Of a stretch of 63,315 bases of DNA, positions 6,985 to 14,692 are shown piece by piece (the stretch's first letter is position 1; each line of letters opens with the position of its first letter). The notes under the pieces were generated by a model. That model was not told the DNA's origin. It ran no database searches and was given only the letters and a program-made list of their open reading frames with translations. The stretch spans positions 1-63,315 of the forward strand of contig JAKSLJ010000017.1 in the NCBI GenBank assembly GCA_024401275.1. Direction: 5' to 3'. The DNA is from Bacteroidaceae bacterium (lineage in GTDB: Bacteria > Bacteroidota > Bacteroidia > Bacteroidales > Bacteroidaceae). A program made the position numbers and the translations under genes.

Positions 6985-8520
6985 CTATTCAAGGATTACC
7001 TCCCAGAAGCCGGACTTATCGGAACCCACTCTGCGGATGAGTTTATCGCGCATTACCTCAAGGTTGTTCTTTACCGCAGTACTACTGATGCCTATGGTCT
7101 GAGCCATTTCTATTGTAGTTATTGTCGGGTTTTCAAGAATCATTCTGAGAATCTCAAGACGATTTACAGTCAAGTTTACAGTCAACCTTTCTGCTCTTAC
7201 AGTCAACTTTTTGAGTTTTACAACCAACTTTTCGTCGTTATTACCAACCTTTACAGTCAACTTTTTGCCATTTACAACCAACTTTACAGTCAAGTCTTCC
7301 TTATTTACAACCAACTTTTGGTCATTTATTACCAACCCGGAGTTATTTACAGCCAACCCATCTGCGGCTTTTTCTGTTCTCCATACGACAGCCCTGAATT
7401 GTCCACCAACACATTCAAAGTCAATCTTTACATTTTCTTTCAATGCGCGACGGATGCCACTGCCAAGACCTCTGTATATCATCGTCTTTGCACAGAAATC
7501 TGCCAACAGGGGATTGCGTTGTTTGGATATGCCCATCAGCATCTCGTCTATGGTTAGACCTCCGTACAGTCCTCCTGGGTTTATGATTTCTACTCGATTG
7601 TCAAAAACGAGGATTCTAATGTATGCTGGTACCAGAAGGTCTATATGCACAAGGGCGTTTTGCAATAGTTCCTCTAATACAACCTCTGGTATCTCCAGTA
7701 TGCCTGGACGGTTGAAGTTCTGTCCATTCTGAAGGTGGTGTAGGTTTGCTTTGAGAAATGACATTCCATCACGAAACATCTGTGGTATTGTGCCTGTAAT
7801 GTCGCGACTGTCTCTGTATTCGCTACCGCTTATCTCATTGCCAACGAAGCTCACTGCTTTTATCACGAATGTATGTTCGTATTGCTGAGGCTTCTGGCCA
7901 AAGAACAGAAGTCCTGCACGAGTAACGTTTTCATTGTCACCAAGTATGCTTAGGCTTTGCAGGATACTTGCAACAGGTTTGCCGAAACTTTCTTTTGTCT
8001 GACCATACTGACGCTCAAAGAAGTCATTGATATATGCCATTTCAAGGTCTTTGATGCCTGTGTTCGGAATTGTTTCATTGTCTGCTTTGTAAGCACCTAC
8101 TCCTTGGAACAGTGACAAGATCTCTGCATTGTCTGTAATTCTTCGTTTATCCTGTCCTTGCTTCACCCATATAGAGCCATCATTGGTTTTATATGGTTTT
8201 CCCTTACCCTCTTTAATCTGACAAACGAGGAAGCGCTTTTCTTCAACTTTTACGACTTCCGTCTCGATGTAGATGGCTGGCTTTACCTGCTCGTTAGCAG
8301 TATTACCAAGTTCCAAACCTGTGTCTTGCAGTTGCTTAAAGGTAAGACCAAGCATCTCACCTGTCTTGTCTTGTACACCAAAAAGGATGACTCCGCCATG
8401 CGTATTGGCGAAAGCCACCATCTCCTGTGCTATCTTGGTCTGAGTGGTGAAACACTCCTTGTATTGTACTGTAGTTGTCTCACCGCATTTGCAGAGTTCA
8501 ACAAATTCGTCGCTTGTCAT
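6985..8520 (-). CDS. AlbA_2 (Schlafen-type) / HATPase_c_4 transcriptional regulator
   Basis: 511 residues. The N-terminal AlbA_2 domain (about 10-140) shows EFVELCKCGETTTVQYKE, FANTHGGVILFGVQD and GKPYKTNDGSIWVKQGQDKR. The middle has the GHKL-like HATPase_c_4 region with VLEELLQNALVHIDL, VEIINPGGLYGG and YRGLGSGIRRAL. A low-complexity linker (about 390-455) of L-x-V-N/K heptad-like units follows (LVINDQK, LVVNKED, LVVNGKK). The last 60 residues form a winged-helix segment with TTIEMAQTIGISSTAVKNNL. Such proteins occur widely in accessory DNA of Bacteroidetes, and their ligand and targets are mostly unknown. In this gene the usual His of the R/HRDY box reads ALVHIDLL. Spacer repeats flank it. 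Confidence 0.85.
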   Translation of the reverse strand: MTSDEFVELCKCGETTTVQYKECFTTQTKIAQEMVAFANTHGGVILFGVQDKTGEMLGLTFKQLQDTGLELGNTANEQVKPAIYIETEVVKVEEKRFLVCQIKEGKGKPYKTNDGSIWVKQGQDKRRITDNAEILSLFQGVGAYKADNETIPNTGIKDLEMAYINDFFERQYGQTKESFGKPVASILQSLSILGDNENVTRAGLLFFGQKPQQYEHTFVIKAVSFVGNEISGSEYRDSRDITGTIPQMFRDGMSFLKANLHHLQNGQNFNRPGILEIPEVVLEELLQNALVHIDLLVPAYIRILVFDNRVEIINPGGLYGGLTIDEMLMGISKQRNPLLADFCAKTMIYRGLGSGIRRALKENVKIDFECVGGQFRAVVWRTEKAADGLAVNNSGLVINDQKLVVNKEDLTVKLVVNGKKLTVKVGNNDEKLVVKLKKLTVRAERLTVNLTVNRLEILRMILENPTITTIEMAQTIGISSTAVKNNLEVMRDKLIRRVGSDKSGFWEVILE

Positions 8521-8570
8521 TGTTTTGCTATTTTATACCGAAAGACTCTTTTGTAGAATGTGATTTTCTT

Positions 8571-8750
8571 TGCATACGCACGCATATTGGGTATCGCATA
8601 GCAGCATCTACTTCCGACTTGTCTTTAACTGTTAATTCTGAAAGTGGTAGTTTCGAATCGTCAAAAACAAGCGTCCATAAACGCTTTTTTATTTCCAAAT
8701 GTCTGCTCAAACAGTTTTACGCAATGATGAGCATCGGGCTTTTATATATA
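8571..8750. repeat. Island spacer repeat, copy D
   Basis: The fullest copy: GCATACGCAC, GCAGCATCTACTTC (shared with A), CGACTTGTCTTTAAC, the AAGCGT/ACGCTT hairpin (about 8671-8688) followed by TTTT, and ATGATGAGCATCGGGCT. It precedes the AlbA_2 gene. A separate GATGTAAC/GTTACATC hairpin (8754-8778) lies between it and ino1. Confidence 0.78.
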
Positions 8751-8819
8751 AAGGATGTAACTCCGTACATGTTACATCACGCAACAAGAATCACTCCACA
8801 GAGGATACTATTGCTTATT

Positions 8820-10124
8820 CTAATCCAACTCCTGGTCCGGCTCGTAGCCTCCCATCTCGCGAATGGCATTCTTGAGCATAGCGTGCTGCTGATAGAGGTG
8901 GTTGACAGCCTCCTCGCCCTTCGTGTAGTCGTGCATAGGCGACTTCAGGAAGAATGAGAGGAACTTCTGATTGCCATAGCGACCGTCACGCGCAGCAAGG
9001 TCTGAGAGGAGGCAGAGGTCAAGACAGACTGGCGCTGCAAGGATTGAGTCGCGACAGAGGAAGTTTATCTTTATCTGCATAGGATAACCCATCCAACCAA
9101 CGATGTCGATGTTATCCCAGCTCTCCTTGTTGTCATTGCGAGGAGGATAATAGTTTATGCGAACCTTGTGGTAATAGTCTGTGTAGAGATCCGGCTGGTC
9201 TTCTGCCTTGAGAATTGTTTCGAGAGTGGAAAGCTTTGAGACTTCCTTTGTGCGGAAATTGGCTGGTTCGTCGAGTACGAGTCCATCACGATTGCCAAGA
9301 ATATTCGTTGAGAACCAACCGTCAAGACCAAGGCAACGAGTGCCGATGATAGGTGCAAAGCCAGACTTGACGAGTGTCTGACCTGTCTTGAAGTCCTTTC
9401 CGCAGATAGGCATCTTGGTCTTCTCAGCGAGTTCCCACATGGCAGGAATATCGACTGTTGTGTTTGGAGCGCCCATGATGAAAGGAGCTCCCTCCATGAG
9501 TGCCGCATAGGCATAGCACATGGATGGCGCAATATGCTCGCGGTCGTCAGCCTTCATTGCAGTTTCGAGAGCGTCAAGAGTGTAGTGGGTATTCTCGTCA
9601 ACAGGTACATAAATCTCTGTCGATGCAGCCCAAAGCACAACGATGCGGGCGCAGCCATTGTCTGCCTTGAACTTGCGGATGTCCTCGCGTAGCTGCTCAA
9701 CCATATCCCAACGATCCTTGCAGTTCTTCACATTGTCGCCGTCGAGACGCTTTGCAAAGTTCTTGTCGAAAGCTGCTGGCATAGGCTTGATGGCCTCAAG
9801 TTCCTCGCGTACAGGGAGTATGTCCCTCTCCTTGAGCACCTCGGCATACATGGCTGCCTGGAAAGCATTCTGAGGATAAACATCCCAACTACCGAAAACA
9901 ATATCGCAGAGTTCTGCTATAGGGGCTATTTCACGATAGCTTAGATACTTCTTCTCATCGCCTTTTCCCACGCGAACCTTGTCGTACTGCGTCATGGAAC
10001 CTACAAGCTTCGTAAGTCCCTTGCGTGCCATAAGCACACCAGTCATGAAGGTTGTAGCAACTGCACCACAGCCAACAACCATTATTCCGAGTTTTCCCTC
10101 TGCAGGTTTAGGAGCCATTATCAT
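8820..10124 (-). CDS. ino1: Inositol-3-phosphate synthase (myo-inositol-1-phosphate synthase)
   Basis: 434 residues. It converts glucose-6-phosphate to inositol-3-phosphate using bound NAD. The N-terminal Rossmann segment GIMVVGCGAVATTFMTGVL fits the family, as do the MAPNTTVDIPA-type core (here MGAPNTTVDIPAMWE), GKDFKTGQTLVKSG and the late NYYPPRNDNKESWDNIDI region. In Bacteroidetes inositol phosphate feeds phosphatidylinositol and inositol sphingolipid synthesis; no lipid-head-group transferase is adjacent, so the partner genes must lie elsewhere. Either ATG 10124 or ATG 10118 could be the start; conserved sequence begins near residue 10. The gene marks the return from the accessory island to conserved chromosome. 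Confidence 0.92.
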   Translation of the reverse strand: MIMAPKPAEGKLGIMVVGCGAVATTFMTGVLMARKGLTKLVGSMTQYDKVRVGKGDEKKYLSYREIAPIAELCDIVFGSWDVYPQNAFQAAMYAEVLKERDILPVREELEAIKPMPAAFDKNFAKRLDGDNVKNCKDRWDMVEQLREDIRKFKADNGCARIVVLWAASTEIYVPVDENTHYTLDALETAMKADDREHIAPSMCYAYAALMEGAPFIMGAPNTTVDIPAMWELAEKTKMPICGKDFKTGQTLVKSGFAPIIGTRCLGLDGWFSTNILGNRDGLVLDEPANFRTKEVSKLSTLETILKAEDQPDLYTDYYHKVRINYYPPRNDNKESWDNIDIVGWMGYPMQIKINFLCRDSILAAPVCLDLCLLSDLAARDGRYGNQKFLSFFLKSPMHDYTKGEEAVNHLYQQHAMLKNAIREMGGYEPDQELD

Positions 10125-10349
10125 TTACAGATTTACAGATTTACGTATTTACAATTTACAGATTAGTTTAATTTTTATTGCTTACGCAAGAAATCTTAGC
10201 TTCGCAGAAATCTTAAGGCTAACGCCAGAAGGTTTAGCTCGACGGCCGAAGGGAAAGTCAAATATTTCCTCCTAAGATTTCCACAGTCAGATTTCTAGCC
10301 GATAGGCTATAATCATTTTCAATTATCAGTTTTCAATTATCAATTTGTT
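10125..10349. other. Spacer with AT-rich tandem and palindromic repeats
   Basis: Contains tandem TTTACAGA heptamer-like units (10131-10165), a hairpin-prone GC stretch (10200-10260) and TTTTCAATTATCA repeats (10314-10343). Similar TTTACnnATTTAC and TTTTCAATTATCAATT tracts recur at 12760-12915. No gene or clear promoter was found. Confidence 0.5.
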
Positions 10350-11276
10350 CTAGCCACGCTGGTCTAGTCCCCAAAGCATCTTGTCGCGAAGGACATTGAA
10401 GTACTTGCGTGAATGGCGCTTAACGATCATGGTCTTGTAGGCAGCCTTCTTTATAGTGAGACGAACCTCATCGTTGAGCGACTCTGAGCGCCCGTCAACA
10501 GCCACAAGATAATTGTGCGAGCGACTTTCTACGGAGAGTTCCACTACGGAGGTGTCGTTGATGACTATCGGCCTGGTATTCAACGAGTGAGGTGCCACAG
10601 GAGTAAGGCACAGCACATTTGTGGTAGGCACGATAATCGGTCCGCCGTTGGAGAGAGAATATGCCGTAGAACCGGTTGGCGTAGAGATAACCAATCCGTC
10701 TGCCTGATAGGTCATGAGATACTCGCCATCGATATAGCAACGGATGGAAATCATGGAAGCGGTATCGCGTTTCAGCACTGCAATATCATTGAGCGCGTAA
10801 GGTGAAGAGAGTGGCGAAGGCGTTGAAACCTTTATCACGGCATGCTCTTCCACGGCATATTTTCCGTTGTAGAGGTCGTCAATGACGGACTCCATCTCTG
10901 CCGGTGACACATCTGCGAGGAAACCAAGACGGCCGAAATTAACACCGACGATAGGCGTCTGATTGGCTCCGACCATCTCTGCAACACGAAGCAGCGTACC
11001 GTCGCCACCAAGTGAGAAGGCAAAGTCGGCATCGAAGTCGTTGCCTGTGAAAGTGCGATTGACAGTTATATCCAGCTTTTGGCCTTCTGTAAGAAACTTA
11101 TAAAAGTCTTCCTCCATGACGACCTCCGCATTATGCTGCTGCAGACACGCCAGGAGTTTCTGAATGCTTACCGACTTCTTAGCCTGATGAACATTACCGA
11201 ATATTGCGAAACGCTTCTTCAACCCCCCATCCCCCGAAGGGGGTGTTTTTATATGTTTTTGAGGACTGGTAATCAT
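10350..11276 (-). CDS. nadK: NAD kinase
   Basis: 308 residues. It phosphorylates NAD to NADP using ATP. The hallmark GGDGT motif appears in FSLGGDGTLLRVAE, followed by GVNFGRLGFLADV and the NE/D and TGSTAYSLSNGGPI region of the second domain. The first 18 residues (MITSPQKHIKTPPSGDGG) come from a G-rich palindromic repeat and look unlike the family. The conserved protein starts at KKRFAIFGN, so a TTG at 11222 is an alternative start. Only 83 bases, including another copy of the repeat, separate it from rseP upstream. Confidence 0.93.
   Translation of the reverse strand: MITSPQKHIKTPPSGDGGLKKRFAIFGNVHQAKKSVSIQKLLACLQQHNAEVVMEEDFYKFLTEGQKLDITVNRTFTGNDFDADFAFSLGGDGTLLRVAEMVGANQTPIVGVNFGRLGFLADVSPAEMESVIDDLYNGKYAVEEHAVIKVSTPSPLSSPYALNDIAVLKRDTASMISIRCYIDGEYLMTYQADGLVISTPTGSTAYSLSNGGPIIVPTTNVLCLTPVAPHSLNTRPIVINDTSVVELSVESRSHNYLVAVDGRSESLNDEVRLTIKKAAYKTMIVKRHSRKYFNVLRDKMLWGLDQRG
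11221..11243. repeat. G-rich palindrome at the 5' end of nadK
   Basis: CCCCC(GAA)GGGGG arms with flanking C/G runs, related to the other G-rich repeats. It supplies the atypical first codons of the annotated nadK frame. Confidence 0.55.
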
Positions 11277-11303
11277 ATTGGTTATTTACTGATTTAGAAT
11301 TTA

Positions 11304-11359
11304 CATCTCCCCCCAAAAAAGAACTATTAAAAGTTCCCCCTTGGGGGGCTAGGGGGTCA
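11304..11359. repeat. G-rich palindromic intergenic repeat between rseP and nadK
   Basis: AACTATTAAAAGTTCCCCC followed by TTGGGGGGCTAGGGGG. The same CTATTAAAAGTTCCCCC and GGGGGCTAGGGGG blocks recur at 14583-14692 and 59820-59856. Confidence 0.8.
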
Positions 11360-12757
11360 TTACATAATTCCGAACGCACGAAGGATATCAGCGAAGTTTG
11401 CCCATATCATCAAGGCAAAGACAAGACCGAAACCTATATATTCAGCCCAAATAAGGAACTTCTCTGAAGGCTCCTTGCCTGTAACCATCTCATAGATGAG
11501 GAAGAGTACATGACCACCGTCGAGAGCTGGAATTGGAAGGATGTTCATGAAGGCAAGCACGATGCTAAGGAATGCCGTCATCATCCAGAAACGATACCAG
11601 TCCCAAACATCTGGGAAGAGATTGCCAAGAGTACCAAAACCGCCAATAGACTTTGCACCGTCAGCAGAGGCAAGATACTGCATATCAGAGATATAGCCAC
11701 CGAGTGTGTTCAGTCCGTAGCTTATGCCGGCAGGGAAACTTTCAAGGAAAGTATATTCAACGGATGTCGGCTCATAGAGTGCCTGATATGGCTTGTAGGT
11801 AACTCCCATCTTCATGTCGGAAGTGAGAACCATGTTGAGCGTATCAAGAGCCTCCCCCGCCCCATCCACAGAGAGGGATGATGCTGCGTGCTGGACAACC
11901 ATTGTTACTGTGCGAGCCTTGAGACTATCAGCAGAAGTAACGGCTGTCTCAAGGATGTCAGCACGAATGCCAAGTGCGTTCAAAACATCGTTGAAAGTAT
12001 TAGTTTCCTTGCCATCAACAGCAAGGATCTTATCGCCAGCAAGCATTCCTGCCTTTGCTGCAGGACAATCAGCAGGCACACTGTCAACGACATTCGGAAG
12101 GACTGGTTCCATGTATTTTGGAGTTTCCTTCAGCATGGTAAGGAGCGAAGTCTCTGGCTTACTGACTGTTATTTCCTTGCCATTGCGGAGAACAGTTACC
12201 GAAGTGGCTGGAGCTACAGCACGATAGACATCAACATCAAAACGCTCGAAGGTCTCGCCGTCAGCACCGATAATGATATCGCCATTCTTGAAGCCGTGCT
12301 TCTTAGCCTCTTCATTGAACTGCATTCCCTGCTTCATATCCTTGGCAGCAATATATTTGTCGCCCCAAGAGTACATCACCATGGAATAGATGAAGAGTGC
12401 CGTGATGAAGTTTACAAGCACACCGCCAATCATAACGAAGAGTCGCTGCCACGCTGGCTTTGCGCGGAACTCCCAGTCTTGTGCCGGCTGCTTAAGTTGC
12501 TCAGTATCAAACGATTCATCGACCATGCCAGCAATCTTGCAGTAGCCACCAAGTGGAATCCAACCAACACCAAACTCGGTATCGGAATTCTTTGGTTTGA
12601 ACTTGAAGAGAGAAAATTTCCAGTCAAAAAAGAGATAGAACTTCTCCACTCGGATGCCAAAAACACGAGCGAAGAAGAAATGTCCGCCCTCATGAAGAAC
12701 AACGAGGAGCGAAATCGAAATAATAAGCTGTATTGCTTTTATTAATATTACTGCCAT
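11360..12757 (-). CDS. rseP: RIP site-2 metalloprotease RseP
   Basis: 465 residues. The zinc-binding HEGGH is at 22-26 in the first membrane helix, the PDZ region is at about 125-245, and the second metal ligand motif is in NILPIPALDGGHVLF near residue 405, followed by two membrane helices. The family cuts anti-sigma factors and signal peptides within the inner membrane. The stretch at residues about 292-304 (SSLSVDGAGEALD) is encoded by a C/G-rich sequence resembling the G-rich palindromic repeat, perhaps an in-frame insertion. It is followed by nadK and preceded by dxr, a common Bacteroidetes neighbourhood. Confidence 0.94.
   Translation of the reverse strand: MAVILIKAIQLIISISLLVVLHEGGHFFFARVFGIRVEKFYLFFDWKFSLFKFKPKNSDTEFGVGWIPLGGYCKIAGMVDESFDTEQLKQPAQDWEFRAKPAWQRLFVMIGGVLVNFITALFIYSMVMYSWGDKYIAAKDMKQGMQFNEEAKKHGFKNGDIIIGADGETFERFDVDVYRAVAPATSVTVLRNGKEITVSKPETSLLTMLKETPKYMEPVLPNVVDSVPADCPAAKAGMLAGDKILAVDGKETNTFNDVLNALGIRADILETAVTSADSLKARTVTMVVQHAASSLSVDGAGEALDTLNMVLTSDMKMGVTYKPYQALYEPTSVEYTFLESFPAGISYGLNTLGGYISDMQYLASADGAKSIGGFGTLGNLFPDVWDWYRFWMMTAFLSIVLAFMNILPIPALDGGHVLFLIYEMVTGKEPSEKFLIWAEYIGFGLVFALMIWANFADILRAFGIM
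11846..11882. repeat. Possible G-rich repeat inside rseP
   Basis: CCTCCCCCGCCCCATCC followed by AGAGAGGGATG resembles a degenerate copy of the G-rich repeat, in frame and with no stop. The resemblance is weaker than for the copies in the flavoprotein and TonB receptor genes. Confidence 0.35.
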
Positions 12758-12915
12758 TGAGATTTACTAATTTACTAATTTACGGATTTCTTGCGCTCCG
12801 TAGGTGCTCAGGCGAGCAAGCTCGGAGTCCAATTTACAGATTTTCGATGGTTCGAATTATTGATGATTCGATTGTTCGGGTTTTCAATTTTCAATTATCA
12901 ATTATCAATTTTCAA
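12758..12915. other. Spacer with repetitive AT-rich tracts
   Basis: Tandem TTTACTAA units, a GC hairpin region (TTGCGCTCC...GAGCAAGC), a GATTCGATTGTTCGG-like tract and four TTTTCAATTATCAATT-type units. No gene seen. Confidence 0.5.
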
Positions 12916-14064
12916 TTAAAGTAAGCTCGCTGCTATCTGACGTGCTTCTTTGTCTGAATTAAAGTATTGTTCAAGTGTTGGTTTTTGAATGAATGTGGCT
13001 GTCTGCATAGTTTTCTCGATAATCTCTGCTATCTTTGGGAATGAGCAGCGGTCTTCGAGGAATGCACGATTGACGATTTCGTTTGCGGCATTCATTACGC
13101 AGCAGGCATTTCCACCCAGCTTTATTGCCTCAAAAGCGAGGGCAAGACAGCGGAACTTCTCCAAATCAGGCTCGAAGAACTCTAGTGTCTGCTTAAACGG
13201 ATCGAGTCGTTCGCCATTGAGGTAAATGCGGTCAGGATAGGTGAAGGCATACTGGATAGGCATTCGCATATCTGGCACACCAAGCTGCGCCTTAATGGAA
13301 CCGTCAACAAACTGCACTGCACTGTGAACGATAGACTGCGGATGAACAAGAACCTGGATGCGATCTGCTGGTATGCCGAAGAGCCATTTTGCCTCGATTA
13401 CCTCAAAGCCTTTGTTCATCATCGTAGCAGAATCGATGGTAATCTTCGCTCCCATGTCCCAAGTAGGATGGCGGAGTGCATCTGCCTTCGTAACATTCTG
13501 AATCTCAGCCATTGACATCTTGCGGAATGGACCGCCGGAAGCAGTGAGCAGGATCTTCTCTACGCCGTTATCGCCTTCTCCTGCAAGCGACTGGAAGATG
13601 GCAGAATGCTCGCTATCAACAGGGATGATTGGAGTATGATATTCGTTTGCCAACTGGCAGATAAGTTCACCTGCTACGACGAGCGTTTCCTTGTTGGCAA
13701 GTGCAATCTTCTTATGCGCCTTGATGGCATGAATAGTTGGCGAGAGTCCTGCAAAGCCTACCATTGCAGTAAGCACAATGTCTATCGGCGATGCTTCTAC
13801 AACATCGTCAAGTGCCTTTGCACCGGCATAGACCTTGATGTCTGGACAGTCCGCAAGGAGTTCTTTCAGTCGGTCGTAGTGTGCCTCATTGGCAATGACT
13901 ACGGCGTCTGGATTGTATTTATGTGCTTGCTCGGCAAGGAGTTCCACTTGATTGTTTGCAGTGAGGCAGTAAACCTCAAAGAGGTCGGGATGTTGCGAGA
14001 TGACATCCAGCGCCTGAGTGCCTATGGAACCGGTAGAACCGAGTATGGCGATTTGCTTTTTCAT
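12916..14064 (-). CDS. dxr: 1-deoxy-D-xylulose 5-phosphate reductoisomerase
   Basis: 382 residues, the usual family length. It converts DXP to MEP with NADPH, the committed step of non-mevalonate isoprenoid synthesis. It begins KKQIAILGSTGSIGTQALDV (NADPH site). ALANKETLVVAGE, PVDSEHSAIFQSL (metal and substrate ligands), TASGGPF and TMMNKGFEVIEAKWLFG are all intact. It lies 5 bases downstream of rimM and is probably cotranscribed with it. Confidence 0.96.
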   Translation of the reverse strand: MKKQIAILGSTGSIGTQALDVISQHPDLFEVYCLTANNQVELLAEQAHKYNPDAVVIANEAHYDRLKELLADCPDIKVYAGAKALDDVVEASPIDIVLTAMVGFAGLSPTIHAIKAHKKIALANKETLVVAGELICQLANEYHTPIIPVDSEHSAIFQSLAGEGDNGVEKILLTASGGPFRKMSMAEIQNVTKADALRHPTWDMGAKITIDSATMMNKGFEVIEAKWLFGIPADRIQVLVHPQSIVHSAVQFVDGSIKAQLGVPDMRMPIQYAFTYPDRIYLNGERLDPFKQTLEFFEPDLEKFRCLALAFEAIKLGGNACCVMNAANEIVNRAFLEDRCSFPKIAEIIEKTMQTATFIQKPTLEQYFNSDKEARQIAASLL

Positions 14065-14069
14065 TCGAA

Positions 14070-14555
14070 TTATAAGAGTCCTTCTGGAAGGTTCATTTTT
14101 ATTATTCTGTTATCGTGGTCGATATCTTCAATCCATTCGTCAGCGACTGGAATGAGAAGTTCACCTATCTCAAAGAGGTAATTCTCGGTTGAAGTATCGA
14201 CATTGTCTATGGCACCAAGATTCTTCTCGCCTGCGAGAATAGAATATCCGACAAGCATATCCCAAGAATAATGGTTGTTCTCTTCGGCTGCCTGGCGTGG
14301 AAAATAGACTTCGCAGTTGGTTATTGCCTGTGCCTGTTCCTTGGAGTTTACATCTTCGAACTTCACGAGAGCCGTCTCTTCCGTACGGAAACGATACTCC
14401 TCAAAGAAGAATGGCACAAGGAGTCCGTCGATGTTCAGCATGAGATGGTCTGCCTCCATCTGGTCGAAGACATCATCGGAGAACATGAACACAACCTCAC
14501 CGTTTATGCCATGAGGCTTGCCTATCTTACCTATTTTATAGAAATCGGCTAACAT
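14070..14555 (-). CDS. rimM: Ribosome maturation factor RimM
   Basis: 161 residues. The N-terminal RimM barrel begins with FYKIGKIGKPHGINGEVVF, which carries the conserved GKxxKPHGxxGEV motif. The C-terminal PRC-barrel part contains ENYLFEIGELLIPVADEWI and ends NLPEGLL, the typical end. It binds the 30S head (S19) and assists 16S processing. It sits between murA and dxr, and the 131-base spacer to murA holds a composite G-rich repeat. Confidence 0.94.
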   Translation of the reverse strand: MLADFYKIGKIGKPHGINGEVVFMFSDDVFDQMEADHLMLNIDGLLVPFFFEEYRFRTEETALVKFEDVNSKEQAQAITNCEVYFPRQAAEENNHYSWDMLVGYSILAGEKNLGAIDNVDTSTENYLFEIGELLIPVADEWIEDIDHDNRIIKMNLPEGLL

Positions 14556-14582
14556 TTACAGATTTAGATTTTATTATCTACA

Positions 14583-14692
14583 TAGCTATTAAAAGTTCCC
14601 CCTTGTGCTGCGCATCCTTTCGGACTCGCTATCGCTCGCGACTGGCCTTCGGCAAGTTCGGGGGCTAGGGGGCTTTTAGTGGGGCTTTAATC
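14583..14692. repeat. Composite G-rich palindromic repeat between murA and rimM
   Basis: Two halves of the repeat, TATTAAAAGTTCCCCCTTG (about 14588-14606) and GGGGGCTAGGGGG, then TAGTGGGGCTTT, are split by about 50 bases (14607-14659) of a different GC-rich sequence with self-complementary parts. The right end runs to the murA stop codon. Confidence 0.75.

Noticed and set aside
5305-8819. Integron attC sites
   Set aside because: No RYYYAAC/GTTRRRY core pairs at the spacer copies and no integrase gene in the window.
9155-9532. Frame opposite or overlapping ino1 and similar long secondary frames in glgP and murA
   Set aside because: They are shadows of strongly biased real genes in other frames and show no conserved domain.
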